Origin: Laetiporus sulphureus 93-53
Taxonomy: Eukaryota; Basidiomycota; Agaricomycetes; Polyporales; Laetiporaceae
Direction of reading: 5' to 3'
DNA: 64,000 bases
NCBI RefSeq assembly: GCF_001632365.1
Contig: NW_024468515.1
Location: forward strand, 558,597 to 622,596
Below, piece by piece: positions 22,021-34,223 of this stretch. Position numbers and translations under genes: made by a program. How positions within the stretch are numbered: position 1 is the first letter of the stretch; each line of letters starts with the position of its first letter. The notes below the pieces were generated by a model. That model saw nothing but the letters and a program-made list of their open reading frames with translations. It was not told the DNA's origin and did no database searches.

Positions 22021-23540
22021 ATGGCTACTGAGGACACTCTATTGTATGTGCTCTTAGAGCCTCTCCCTTCAAGTTGAGCGACTTTCCTGATGCAGGATCC
22101 CATTGTAGGGCGGGCCCCGAGGTAAGTCACAGACTATAGTGCACGATTGTTTCATGCAGCACTGACTGCTTTCTAGATCTTGGGGATGTTCTTTAATTGG
22201 GCTCTGCTAGGCATGCTCATCGTGCAAGTCTGTAAGAGCAGAACGTTGCATGTAACCATGAGCATGGCTGATTACCTGACGCAGACATCTATTACATCTG
22301 CTTTCCTCGAGATCGCTTCGCTATGAAATGCTTTGGTACGCATGCAGCACCATGCGTTTTGACACAGACCAGACGTCTTTTGTTCCAGTCTACGCCGTGT
22401 TGGCCTACGAAATAGTCCAAACCGGTCTCATTACAGCTGATGCATTTCATAATTGGGTGTATGGCTATGGTAACATCAAGGCCCTGGCCACTTTCTACAA
22501 TGGCTGGTTCAGTGTCCCTGTCATGTGCGGCGTGTTATCAGCGGGGGTTCAAAGTTTTTTTGCGTGGCGCATCTACATGCTGTCAAGAGCTCATGTGCTG
22601 GTTGCGGGAATAGTTATCATATGCAATATTCTGTTTCTTCTTTTGCATTCTTATGGAGTTTCTCCAGGTTGCATTCAGACAGATGTCGGCTGCCATCGCC
22701 AGCGGTGTGAAGGTCCGTGAACTGAAGTAAATCAAACTGCGATTAATCTATCGCAAGCAGCTGAAACTATTGCCCTCTGCCGCCGATGAAGGACAAGTCA
22801 CGCCTTACATTGATGTGCGAACTATTCCACGCCGATGTAGATGAACGTCCGACTGACTCAGAAACGATATTAGGCATGGCTTGCTGGAAGCGCATTTACG
22901 GATATAGTCATTGCTGTCGCCATGACATACCTAGTTAGTCAGTCTTACCTGCTTCCTGTCAAGGTCGTTGATTTCCGTTGCTCGATCAGCTGTCACGATC
23001 CAAGAGTGGCGTGAAGCACTCCGACGCCATGGTCAATCGACTCATCACTTTGGTCGTGGAGACTGGCTCCTTGACTGGTCAGTTGAGCGATCACTGACTC
23101 GTGATGAGTTTGCTCACTCGCTCCTCAGCAACTGTCGCTACAATCGACTTAATCCTCTTTACCGTGAAGCCGGTGTGTCCGTTCTTTTCCTGCAATCCTG
23201 CCACGTCTCAATCAAGAACCTTCAGAACACATTCCTCCATATGTGCCCGTGCGTCCGTCGTTGGATCTTTGTTATTCCTATTAACATGTTACTCAGAGTG
23301 CTGATGCTCTCAAAGTTGTGCGTCGTTAATTCTTATGCAGGATAAAAGTTCACTGTGGTTGTTAGGTATGCAAACACCCTGCTTATCAACTTCAACAATC
23401 GGGCCAGGATGATGCAATCCGGAGACGTTATCTCCATGTCTACTTTCAATGCTGCTAGTAACACGATTTTATCCGGGTCGGATTCAAAGCGCAACGACGG
23501 CGCCATCCCAAGCGATGCGTTCCATGTGGATGTTACGTAG
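22021..23540 (+). CDS. DUF6534-type multi-pass membrane protein
   Basis: Spliced exons give a seven-helix-like protein of the fungal DUF6534 family, whose function is unknown. Readable blocks in order: EILGMFFNWALLGMLIVQV (about 22170-22232), YIYYICFPRDRFAMKC, VYAVLAYEIVQTGLITADAF, YNGWFSVPVMCG, FFAWRIYMLSRA (to about 22600), FRQMSAAIASGVKVREL (about 22670-22728), AWLAGSAFTDIVIAVAMTYL (about 22875-22935), LITLVVETGSLT with ATVATIDLILF (23040-23165), and YANTLLINFNNRARM (23367-23411). The stop is TAG 23538-23540. The start ATG 22021 and the first donor are uncertain because the best frame needs a weak donor. The junctions near 22640 and 23200-23350 are also approximate, so a small lesion is not excluded. 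The C-terminal tail is hydrophilic and Ser-rich. Confidence 0.75.
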
Positions 23541-24133
23541 GAGATATGTACAGGAGATGCACTGGTCAGACCACTACATATATCTTCTGCATGACATCGT
23601 CGCTAACTATACTTCACAGAAGGCTGACATGGTCTTCGCTCCTTCAGACAGTACCTCCAGCGGTTTCAAGGACCATCACAACCGTTCTATGGTTTGAGTT
23701 GTCCGTTCGCAATGTTGCATCCTGCCGCGATGAGCGCCCAATTCAATCAGTCTGCTTATGCCTTTCGATAGTTCCAATACAACGTCAACCAGTCGTATGC
23801 GAAAATATACATATACATATAAATATATACATAGTATATATAGGAGCTCAACCTCCCGACGTTACAGAGTGTTTGCACACTGAAGTGCTCACTGCTCGAT
23901 GCAAAGGCTCGAGCCATGCGCTATGGTCTACGTTTCATACCTTTCACGTGTCCTTACAATACGTGCCGCTCGTATTAGCGCTTTTGGTTGTTTGAAAATG
24001 GGGGATTTCAATCCGGGCCTGTGAGCTCGTCAAAGCGCAGTTATCGGAGGAGGAAACGACGAAGCTGCAGTCAGACTCACATACACAGAGCATGTGCCGA
24101 AGATCACTGCAGTGTAAGGAGGGACAAATTCTG
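23541..24133. other. 3' flank of the DUF6534 gene, no gene seen
   Basis: No coding signal. The stretch 23805-23845 is an AT-rich run of ATACATATAAATAT type. The left end of the duplicated fragment begins near 24134. Confidence 0.45.
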
Positions 24134-24313
24134 TTGAAGTTGAGGAGTCTCAGTTGTCCATCGCTATGTCTTTAAACGCGCCGTCAGGCACCGCCCGGCC
24201 CAGCCGAACTTGTCAGACATCTTTCGCTTCTTTCAACACCTCAGCGACTGCAACATCTGGTCTTGTGCCTCAGGCCCAACGTCGACCTCCTTATTGACGC
24301 CCTCGCAGCCGAC

Positions 24314-24851
24314 TAAGGCTCCAACTATTTATACTATTTACACTGCTGAGGTGTAAATAAATAGTATATAGTAGATAGTTATCTATATGTCATATAAACA
24401 ATTTATATAAAGTTTATATAGTTTTTTTTTGGTCCCATCTTTTGTTGGAGTTTTACTCAACTGTGAGCAGCCTTTGTGATTGTTGAGGCCTTTAAGGACC
24501 TGTAGCACATGACAGTGAGCAGAAAACAAGCATTCAATGTCAACACTTGCACCAGGAATGACCAGAAAATCTTATGTCATACAAGAAATGACAAGAAACT
24601 CATGTTCATGAACCTACATGATGATAAACTGTCAATAATGACTTCTGTTGAACACTATGACTTTTAATTGGCTCACTGTTGTGCTGTCAAATCTAGCAAT
24701 TGTGCACTCAATAACCCTATATCATCATAAAACTATTTATACTATATATATACATCTATTTACTATGTACAGGCCCAACTGTTAATAAACAGATATAGTA
24801 AACAGTTAAAACTATGTAACATAGTAAATAGATAGAAATGTTGGAGCCTTA
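24314..24851. mobile_element. 538-bp hAT-type MITE, copy B
   Basis: This is the same element as 14735-15271 but in the opposite orientation. The ends are TAAGGCTCCAAC and its reverse complement, flanked by the 8-bp direct repeat CAGCCGAC at 24306-24313 and 24852-24859. The two copies differ by scattered substitutions and small indels, so they are related insertions, not identical recent sisters. It carries no transposase. Confidence 0.92.
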
Positions 24852-25315
24852 CAGCCGACCTTCTGGCAGCGTTTATTTGGGAGTCGTCAATCTGCAAGTG
24901 CCTCTCAAGAGGAGTCTCTTGCCTCTGGTGCTGTTGTTCATCACACCTCGAGTCTGTCTGGCTCTGCGGGTTCTTGCATCATGACCTGTTCGGCGTCGTC
25001 TTCTTCTGATTCGTCTTCTATGATCTCGGGCAACTCCTCCTCGATGTCTCAGCCTCTCGTTCCGCCCTCTACCCTCGAGATTCTAGTCTCGCATTTTTGG
25101 ACGTCATTCTCTGTGCCCTTCCGTCTCAGCTGGCCCTCATTCCGTCAACGTGGTACCACCAGCTTGAGCTCGTGACTGCTGCTTTCTCTGGCCTCTTCCA
25201 TGGTGTTCATGCGCGCCGGCCTGTACAGTCATTGTTCGTCGTCAGAGCTCCAAGTGCTTGTGACCTTCTTTGGATCTCTGCCCGTTCTCCATCGCTCAAG
25301 ACGGCGTGACAAGAG

Positions 25316-25340
25316 AACGACGTATAGCCTATACGTCGTT
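25316..25340. repeat. 25-nt perfect palindrome
   Basis: AACGACGTATAG, a central C, and CTATACGTCGTT. It lies inside the extra sequence that distinguishes the duplicated fragment from its source near 7040. Confidence 0.9.
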
Positions 25341-26223
25341 CACTTATCACGTCGTCTGCTCTCGCTCCTCGTCATCTTGTCCCCGTCGTCTTCCTGTCGT
25401 TCATCATTGCCCTTCGTGTTTTGCTGTTGTCCGTCCATCACCTGCCCTGAGCTCTCTGGTCGCCCTCTCCTGCCTTTGTCACTGTCTTATTTCCAATTGT
25501 CTTCATATGATGCGCGTCTTTCTGTTCGTCATAATATTCGTCTTTTTCTGCTGCTGTAAGTCATTCATCCCTTGTATGCCCACATACGTTCTCATCACCA
25601 TGTTCTAGATCAGACGTCTAGAGTTTTACATGTTTTTTCTATGCTCTTCTTGTCTATCTCTTCTTCAGTCTGGATCGTCTTAAATACCGTGATACCGCAG
25701 TGATGCCTTTTTACGTCTTTTGTTTGTAATGGTCTATTTATGCGTCCCGTTTCTCGTCTCATCTCCGGTTTTTCCTCTCTCGCTGTCTCTCATATCGTAT
25801 AATATCGTAGTATCATATAGCCTGTTCATATCTCCCGTTCACAATATCTTTATGTGATTTGCCCTTTGACACGTACGAACTAATGTCCGGTATAACCAGG
25901 CTAGGTGCGCAGACATCTGTAGGACCGAGGTACGGAGATGTTCACTTAGAACACTGAAACTCCTATCATGGTTGAAGCTCGCGCGGTGTCGAACTATTTG
26001 CTCGCGTTATATACTGTTGTCTTATGTACTGCACTTTCATTCGTTGTGAGGGATGCAGTGATCCATTTTGTTGGCCTATACAATGTCAATAATGTAACAT
26101 AGTTTGGCTGAATGTGAGACGGTCAGCAGCATGTTTACAAGCATCGAAATTCAGGTGAAGCATGAGAACAGTGGCATCATGCATAGTGAGACACTAACTA
26201 AGGCAATGTCCAAAATTGCGTTG

Positions 26224-27632
26224 TCAAGCATCCGACATGAAGGTGGAAGATTCATGAGAGAACGACTTGACGGGAGCATCGTCAAACTCATGATCTCTGT
26301 GCACAGTGGACGTGATAGTGACCGCCAAAGGCTTCATCGCAAATGATTGATCACCGCTAGCTGACGTGTCGGAAGCGGCTTCAAATGTCGAGATTGTGGT
26401 CGTTCCGTTCTGGGCCCATCCCATGCCGACGCGTACGTTGATGAGCATGAAGGATATGCCGGCGACGAAGACCCACGTTTCGCTGGTCACGAACTGCAAG
26501 TTGGATCGAGCCAAGTAGGCGACCATGAAGAAGATGGTCCATATTCTACGCATATATTTAGATTATAAAGCACCATAGAAATGTTGACCTTACGTGTAGA
26601 GCGCAGCGCTTTCGACAATTATAGCCATGACAGACTGAGTGCGTAGAAGTGTTAGGAGGAAACCACAATGTTTAATGATGCCGTACCGCCAGACTGCCAC
26701 GTCTATGGCCTGAGACAGCCGAGTTGATTCTCCAAATACGCCAGGCGATCATAGCTGAAAGCATTCATTATGGATCGTTCTTGACAAACATCATCGGTTC
26801 CTATTTCGAAACGTACTTGTGCAATATACATTGGTGCTGTCCCGTTTCAGAATTTATTCAGTGTGACGACTTCGAAAGAACCACTGATGGTCCATACCAG
26901 AGTGTTAATACCGCGCCACTAGTCAGCCAGCGGCCCAAAGCAGAGATGAAGACGTCTTCGCCGATATGGGTCTTCGATATTTGGTAAATAGATCCAATAC
27001 CGCACACTATATTTTGCCGTCAGTTCTCGCTCATTAGCTCGTGAGTAGTTCCCCTCACCAGTTAAGCCGACAAGTGTACATAGAGGAAATATGACTACCT
27101 CCTTGTTGAACGCCCACACGATCCAGAGGCGGCATATCTACGACCACAGGATGTCAGTCATATCAAAAGGCGTTAGATGATACGAACCCACAATCATAGC
27201 ATCGTTGATCGTGGCTGTAAAGGCAAGCGCGGAAGTTTGAATGAGTTCCGTTGGTTGTGACACATCGGCGTAAAAGTCCGACGGTGCACTGCCGCCTTTA
27301 TAGTATACAAAGGCTTTGAACAGTCGCGTGATGGCCACGATCCAATGCTATCAGTGACTCTGGTCAGACGATAGCCAACCCATGATGACAACAGAACTGA
27401 CCACGGTATTAGAGAGGAATATAAGTACGGCGGCGAGCAAAAAAATCCTGATTGACTTCCGAGTCCGCGATGTGGAATCTGACTGCTTCCGGCCTCCATA
27501 TGCTCCCAGATCCTTCTGGCGACGAAACAAGAGATAGAAGGAGACTACGGAGAGAGTGAAGAAGATGCCGTGGAAAAAGCTTTCTATGCAGATGGTCGCA
27601 AGCTCTGCAGGTATGAGAGGGACATTTCCCAT
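26224..27632 (-). CDS. multi-pass membrane protein of a basidiomycete-type family
   Basis: ATG 27632 opens exon 1 (MGNVPLIPAELATICIESFF, then HGIFFTLSVVSFYLLFRR), followed by a basic loop and IRIFLLAAVLIFLSNTVV. Later exons give FKAFVYYKGGSAPSDFYAD with ALAFTATINDAMI (27194-27330), CRLWIVWAFNKEVVIFPL, CGIGSIYQISKTHIGEDVFI, MIAWRIWRINSAVS, SVMAIIVESAALYT (about 26590-26635), and finally NLQFVTSETWVFVAGISFML with INVRVGMGW. The stop is at 26224. About seven hydrophobic segments are visible. The order (YRLW-VW, AWRIW, IVESAALY, GISF-LI-VRVG) is a pattern I associate with expanded, uncharacterised membrane proteins of Agaricomycetes. The tail is hydrophilic. No enzyme motif is visible, so function is unknown. 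Confidence 0.75.
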
Positions 27633-28307
27633 GGCAAAACGATCGACTCTCGACGGGCGTTTATATCTGGGGAAGGGTTAGGAACCTCATTCTATGACTG
27701 TGCTTCCTCCATTAAATACGTTCAGGCGTGCGATTTTCGAGGTAGACGCTGGCGTATCTGTCAGTATCATGATGAAGTACGTCAACACAGCTGGCTGAGT
27801 TCATCAGCTGACAATCTATCACGCCACGAGTCCGTTGCTGCGCTGCCTATCTGCTAACGCCTTTCATCGACGCTCTAGGTTGTGAGTGTGACTACAGATG
27901 GTTTTCCGCTAATCTTTCCGGGCACCTGCTTCGCCAAATCAGAGCATACGAACGACGCATCAGCAATGATAACGCACTTTCGAGAATGAGGAATTGAGCT
28001 ATCTCTGGCAGTGCAACGCCATAACAGATTGCGATGAGCAATGATGTTATCGAAACGCCATGATTCTAAGCGCCCGGTCATTGAACACTATCAATGTCAA
28101 ATAGTTGAATGCCGCACGATGTGGTAAGCGGCCTTGTCGTGGGCGTCCTCGCTTTGAGCAGCACTAAAAAGAATTCCAAAAATCGATTAATAGTTCTGGA
28201 GAGTGGACCGGCCAGGGTCAGCCATATAAACAGCAACCTGCAGAGCCAGAGCAGAAAATTGTCTCATCTAAGATGAACCCTGCGGCCCCTGTGCGCCACA
28301 ATGGTCC
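27633..28307. other. intergenic, no gene seen
   Basis: Upstream region of the minus-strand membrane-protein gene. Only short unsupported open frames on both strands. Confidence 0.4.
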
Positions 28308-28338
28308 CACGAGTGCCACCACGACGGTGGCACTCGTG
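28308..28338. repeat. perfect 13-bp-stem hairpin
   Basis: CACGAGTGCCACC, loop ACGAC, then GGTGGCACTCGTG. The stem is GC-rich and perfect. It lies outside any gene I can support. Confidence 0.85.
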
Positions 28339-31300
28339 CGCCTAAGTTGACATCGCTCCGTGAAGGTCGCTGATGCTGTCGCGCCGCCCTCGTGAACGGT
28401 CGACACGGTCTCACGGCACATGCATCTAAGCGTGAGAATGTCAGATGAGTACGTTGCTCAGTTGGAGTCTGTGAGGGTGTCCTACACGTTTTCTTCAACG
28501 TGACAGCAGGCACATACAAGTACAGATCTGACCTGCCAGCACCACATGACTCTGAATCCCTTCTTCAGCCATGCTTGCAAGGCTCGTCCGAATTAGATGC
28601 CGCTTGCGATACGTGCTGCCAAGATCTATGGAGGAACAGAATTACTCGGGGCCCAAGCGGTTGGAGAACACATTCTAGAGCTTCCATCCCAGGCGACTCT
28701 GACAGTCGTTTCCCAAGTCTGCGGACACGAAGTCGGCTACTGGAGCCAAGGCGAGTGGTTCCCTGCTCGCGTCAAAAAATTGGCAATGTTCCAGCGCTTC
28801 CTACCATGCAAGGCGTACGTGACTATGCGTATTTTATGTTTTTAAGCTCCAGGATTTGATCACATCGTAGACCGTGTCATCGATATCTTCCTGCAACACT
28901 GCTGGGCTGTGGATAGAGATGCGCTAGTCCAAGGATGCCATACTATATGTAGCGTACCGTCATCCCATAACGTCATGAGCATCATGAAGCTGACTGCAAC
29001 AGAATGGAAGATTGGATGGCGCCGAGATGCTCGATGTTGCGCGATCTTTGTAAGCACATGTGCGTACATTGTCTCAGCTGCTAATATAAGATGACCATCT
29101 GGGAATCTGATGCTTGATGGCGGTGCGTTCAAATGTTGAGAACTTGGCTGCTGCTCTGGCAATGCGCTCTCCGCGACATTGATATGTGTTGGATAAATTT
29201 TGCTTGTATGCGCATTGTCGAGCGGGTTATTGCATCCACTCATTTCACGCATGTCTGGACTGGGAACCGAAGCAAAGCTCCATGAGAATACATCCGTAAC
29301 GGATATCCATAAAGCCGAAGGGTTGCGTGTGGCAATTATAACGCCGAAACATTGCGTAAATGCAAAATTTGCGCCTTCATGAGCATGCACCGGTCTTCGA
29401 GATTAAGTCGGCCTGCTGGGGATAGATCGTCTTTGAGTACGTTGTTGCAACAGAGTCCTAGATGCATCATTAGGGGAACATGGGACAGGCGCACCGTGAG
29501 TCATTTGAACCGTGCAGAAATCGGAATATATAGGATACGTGCTGGGATACGACAAGGGTCATCAAATGAGGATCTCAAGGCCTCGTATCATGCGCAGCTG
29601 TCGAGTAGTGCCATCTGCACTCGCAGACTCTGCAGATGGCCTAGCATTGCCTGGGGTGCGTCGGCGGGTGAGAAGAGCGTCCTGATCAGGCAGCAGCAAC
29701 ACCTTTAAGGTAAACCGAAGTTAACGCATGCGATAAGGGCGTGGCAGGTCGAACATATGCGTCCATGGCGTTTAGTACACGAGTAGAGCCAATGCGGATT
29801 GTGCGCTACGCGATGAGCGTCGAGATTATATTTTGCCATTGAATTTCGCGTTTAGCTCGTGCTTTTGCTGGTTGAGAGAATATCTGTCTCGAGGCACTGT
29901 CTTCATGTGCAGGTCCCAGTTCCAGTTGCCGTTTCGGCTCATGGCTGTGATGTCTCAACACGCCATGATAAGCGAAAAGCGGGATGGCGGCGGAAGATGC
30001 GAGCTGTGCCTCGAGCATTTGGTGCCCCGCAGACAATCAGAGGAGTCACTGCAATGAGTGTGATTCACTCGATCGCATGGTGCACGTGCGCCAAACGAAG
30101 GATCCCGAGACAACAGAAGAGTTGAGGGACGTGAAGAGACTCGAGAGTGCAGTATCAAAGTGGCAGGTCGATACTTCGGAGGTGTGCACAGTGTCTGAGC
30201 TCATCCTTCGTCATCCTTTTTCTTCTTCCTTATTACTCCTCCTCTCGCTTGCCCCGTGTTTGGCGCGAAAAGCCGAAAGGGACGAACCAACGGTCTCCAG
30301 AGTGATTCATAATAGCATCCGGCGACCGACTGTTGTGCAGGCCTGTTCACAAGTCGAGCAATGCGCCTGTGCACGGGTTGGGTGAATGTCTTGATTTTGA
30401 AGTGCTGCTGTCCTTCCTGCCCGCAATGCCCGAGCGTGTGTAGCAATACGGCTGTGGGCCGCGTCCAGTTTGATCTTCTCCAGCGAAAGCAAACAAGCGA
30501 GCGAGTCTGGCACAGCTGATGAATGCCGGCTTCCAACGAGAGGGTCTGGGCCAGACGTTGCCAACAGGCGTGCGTGACCGTCGGCGGCTATGATCCGGCA
30601 GGAAAGTAGATGGAAAATCCGTGACAAGCGAGGCAGGACGGATGGACAAGAAGTAACTGTTTCGAGTGGAAGGGGAGGTGTCAACACGAGAAAGGCCAGA
30701 CACACACACTTCTCACGACGTCTGTTTCCCTTCTCGTTGCCAGTGATGCAAGCTTGATTGGAAGCACAGACGACTCGTCATTGGGGTCGCGATAAGAGCA
30801 TTGAGTAAGGACCAGCCTGAGAATAGGTACAGATAATCCCAACAATTTCTAGGTTCGGGATTTGTAGAGTCGTCAGCAGTCCAGAAGAAGGATTTGTCCC
30901 GGATGCATTGGAGCGAGATCGTGGCTGCGGTTTTTGATAAAGGGCCGGAGTTCGCCATCTCCGCGATCTGGAAGATCATCGGTGTGGACAGGGCATCTTG
31001 GAGCATCTGGACGCGATCTCGGAAATTTGTTTTGCAGGAGAGAGATAGGGCAGCCGATTGCCTGGGCGACGGCCCCCAGTGGGTTGGTCACTGGCGATCC
31101 GCTCTGGTTTATTGCGGTCCCTTGTCTGCATCTTCAAGCGGCTAGCAGCATATTTCGTCAGCGGCGACAAGCGTAAGGTTGCCCTGTAAATCTCTTCTAA
31201 CGCGCAAGCCAATTTTGGACCGATGATACTAGGCTGGTGCTGCCGCAGGTCTTCCCGATGGGGAATGGCTTTTGCCAAGGCGAAAATCCACGAGGCTGTG

Positions 31301-32691
31301 AGACACGGAATAAAACGAATGTCTCAGCCTCGGTATATTGATGCGAGTGCTATGCAAAATACTTCTTCAACACGGAATAGAGTGGACGTCTACGATATAT
31401 AAATAAAAGCCAAATACAGAATCCTTTACTAACTCACCTGGGCCTCGATATATTGATGCGGGTCACTGCTGTAACCAAGCGCTGAGGTGACAATCGTCGG
31501 ACATGCATGTCCGGCTACGTGATTATGTAAGCAAAGCACGCACAGAACTACAAGTCCGCGTCCTACTTCCGTACAACTCTCAACAAGGGCACCGCAGTGC
31601 GTATGAGCTGGAACGCCTGCAAGCGCAGAGACTCGCGTGAGTGCACATAGTAATTCGCGCAGGCCCTCCACGGCTCGAGGTGAATCGTCGTTCCTCGCTG
31701 AATGGGCATTCGAAGGTGCGTTATGTTCAGATGGCTCCTGCTCCAGAGTCCAGCCTAGCGGGTAGCTGCTGCAATGGCACTTACAGCGCAGGTCTCACAC
31801 AGTCCGTGACATATGAGGCACTCGCCCCAAGCAAGCGACATCCATCGCCCGACGTGCGGCCCAAGGGTCCGGCGCAGCGCATCGCAGCTACTACCGGGCG
31901 GACGGGCTTCTGGGTCCAGGACCTGAGCACTGAGGACGTGCCGTGCTGTGCGAACGAACGTACATGTTCGGAGGTGGTGCATGATCCAGTGCGGCCCAGC
32001 TCGCTTCGGTGCCGGCACGAAGGACTCGGAGGATATGCCTGTGCTGCTTCTTTTCGTGGCAGACGTCTTCAACGTGTCAGACGACATGGGTCACGACGCA
32101 CCTACGCTCAACTTCGTGCTCGTGCGATCACCACGCTCCCATCGACGCAGCGGGTAGCAATACAGGAAATATCAAGTGATTGCGGTTCAAGTAAATCAGA
32201 ATTAATTGGCAGTCCATCGTCGTACTCTCCCATCGTTGGAAGTGAAGACAGTAAGAGCAATATTGATGTACATAGTCGCATTACGCGGCGGGATTTTCCT
32301 GATTTGTGCCATTTTCTTCCGCGAACACGGCGAACCGGCTTGAAGCGCTTAGAGGCATTCTGAAAAATCATACCGACCAGTCATGCTATGGCTGCGCGTT
32401 CTCCTTTTTCTCCCATCATCCTGACTTCGGGTTTAGCTCATCGTCAACGGCGACACCGCAATCGCACGTTCGTCCCATCGCCATCCCGTAGATTCAACCT
32501 CAGTATCTTCCCACCTCCCTCGCGCGTGGGAGAAGTCGCATTCACACTTCTTCCGCTCGCGCACAGCCCCGCAGACGCACGCCTCGGACCGTCACTCCGT
32601 TTCGTTCATAAGCAGATTCTGCGATAGACTATCGCACCCCCGTAGGTTTGCGCGGTATCTAGCTTCATCATCGGCCTTGGAAGCTGCTTTC
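28339..32691. other. gene-poor 4.3-kb region with unsupported frames
   Basis: I could not support a gene here. Frames noted: plus 28597-28845 (82 codons, containing KIYGGTELLGAQAVG and GYWSQGEWFPARV), which reads like protein but has no continuing exon in phase; minus 28860-29390 (176 codons); minus 30713-31280, where two overlapping frames have coding-like stretches; and plus 31641-32363 (240 codons, Arg/Ser-rich). None shows a recognised domain. The sequence may hold decayed genes or lineage-specific ones. Confidence 0.35.
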
Positions 32692-33041
32692 ATCTTCCAA
32701 TCGGATGCCTATTGCCTGAGATATTCCCAATTTCCCTTCGGTCGCAGGCGCAGGCCTCAAGATATTGAAAACAGGAGGAGGTTTCGCGCGTAATATGCTG
32801 GGCTGGGAGACATGGGAGCAGGCGGTGGTGCGCGGATCATAGATATGAACTGACTGGTGATCATTCTTCTGACAGGCTCGCTGCGTCGCGCGTAGATCAT
32901 CTTCCTGCATTTGGACCTTGGGCGAAAGACTTTGCTGAGTCTCCTGACTCGTGGAGCAGCCGGCTTCGTCTCAACTATGTCTCGCCTCTTTCTCTTTGCT
33001 CTCATGTGCCTGACTCAGCCATGTTTACTCTAGAATTCTAG
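32692..33041 (+). repeat. left arm of a 350-bp inverted repeat pair
   Basis: This segment is the near-identical reverse complement of 34224-34586. Differences are mostly transitions plus a 12-13 bp indel. On its minus strand it carries an 82-codon open frame (32757-33005) beginning MRAKRKRRDIVETKPAAPRV. Confidence 0.9.
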
Positions 33042-34223
33042 CTCAACATTGTTGGCCTTACACTTCTGCTCGCGTACTCACCATTTATCTGGGTATATTA
33101 CCTCATCGTCTTCATGTGGTGACATTTTCAACGGACTACTCTCTACAGTCTGCTATGCCTACGATGGAGTTCAACTCAGCAATGACGACCTCCAGCATAT
33201 CATTACCTACTCAAATGCCCCCTGCTAGTCTAATCAATGTTCAACTAGGCTTTCCTGGCGCATATTCATCCGCAACTGAACAATGCTGGTAAACCCTTTG
33301 CCTGTCACCCACGTGGATGGCTCTATCATGTGCCAGAGGTCCATCGGTATATTAATGCCCAACTATATCATGGTTGGGAATGGTCACTAGATTGTCCTGT
33401 CCTCTTCCTCATTGCTCTATCCCGCGACACCTCATGGCATCCTGATTCTGTTCTTGATATTGTACAGGACGATCTTGCCTCATGAGCGGTCAGACCTGTG
33501 CGCGTTCCAGCAAGCGTACTTCCAACCGGGCGACACAATCGTTATTCGCTGGTTCCTTTCTATGCTGTCAACTTTCCGGACCGTCATCTCCAATTGGCTG
33601 GTGGAGCGTCCTCAAATGTGCACATTGTATCCGATTAAGATGCTATCCAAGAGTTTATCTATGTGTCATGTCGGCGCATCGATGGGGTCTTTGACGCTCG
33701 GAAGGTGGTCTCCCTAGACGGCTGTTTTCGTTAAGACACTCACCACACAAGGTCTCCAACGCCTTCGTTGAGCACACAGCCTGTAGGCAGCGGATATATT
33801 CCGTCTGTGCTTCGCCGGATGTATCACCGACATTAAACATCGCGCAACGCATTCTCATGGCTCACTCTCCACCAACGAGGAGTGTTATTCAATTGATTGA
33901 AGTGCTTAGCGTACGGAATGACGAAATAGGCGCGGAATCCGGGCCTAACGGGTGAAAGGTGAGGCAAATTACAGCCTGCCTTTCACAATTGGTATAGACG
34001 TCTCTACGTTACTGAGCGGTCTGCGATGCGAGGATGACCTCCGTTAAGCTAAGCAATCGTACTGCTATCATGAATTACCTCGATTTATTCTAGCGAATTT
34101 CAGGTGTATCGCCTCAGCCGACATGTGATGGGTGAGTGTTGTTGAAACTCTGAAGTCTTACTAGTCGCTATTCGGTGGCCATGACTGAGACCCGCGATAT
34201 CGTTGTATGTCATGGTCGATTAT
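33042..34223. other. 1.2-kb spacer between the inverted repeat arms
   Basis: No complete gene. A plus-strand stretch of about 33290-33730 reads through as HVPEVHRYINAQLYHGWEWS and FLIALSRDTSWHPD, then GGASSNVHIVSD, with stops between. It may be a decayed captured gene. I recognise no domain. Confidence 0.35.

Larger units (their letters stand above)
24134..25935 (+). pseudogene. duplicated 3' end of the 2203-6908 gene, broken and MITE-inserted
   Basis: Bases 24134-24313 plus 24860-25170 match the last exon of the 2203-6908 gene (about 6405-6908). The match continues through the 3' flank to about 25935 (about 7607 in the source). Conserved coding blocks include SASASQEESL, SGSAGSCIMT, DSSSMISGNSSSM and FW-x-R-LFG. 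There is no promoter or upstream exon, several indels shift the frame (for example at 24195-24285), and a 538-bp MITE interrupts it at 24314-24851. It is therefore a truncated duplicate, not a gene. A palindrome-containing insertion of about 60 bp near 25290-25345 is absent from the source copy. Confidence 0.85.

Noticed and set aside
28597..28845. Frame with GYWSQGEWFPARV as an enzyme exon
   Set aside because: It reads like protein, but none of the nearby donor/acceptor choices continues it in phase, and I recognise no family.
30900..31300. Possible rRNA or structural RNA in a GC-rich stretch
   Set aside because: No conserved rRNA blocks were recognisable, and protein-like reading on the minus strand is at least as likely.
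31641..32363. 240-codon plus frame as a gene
   Set aside because: Length alone is weak evidence here: overlapping long frames exist on the other strand, and there is no domain.
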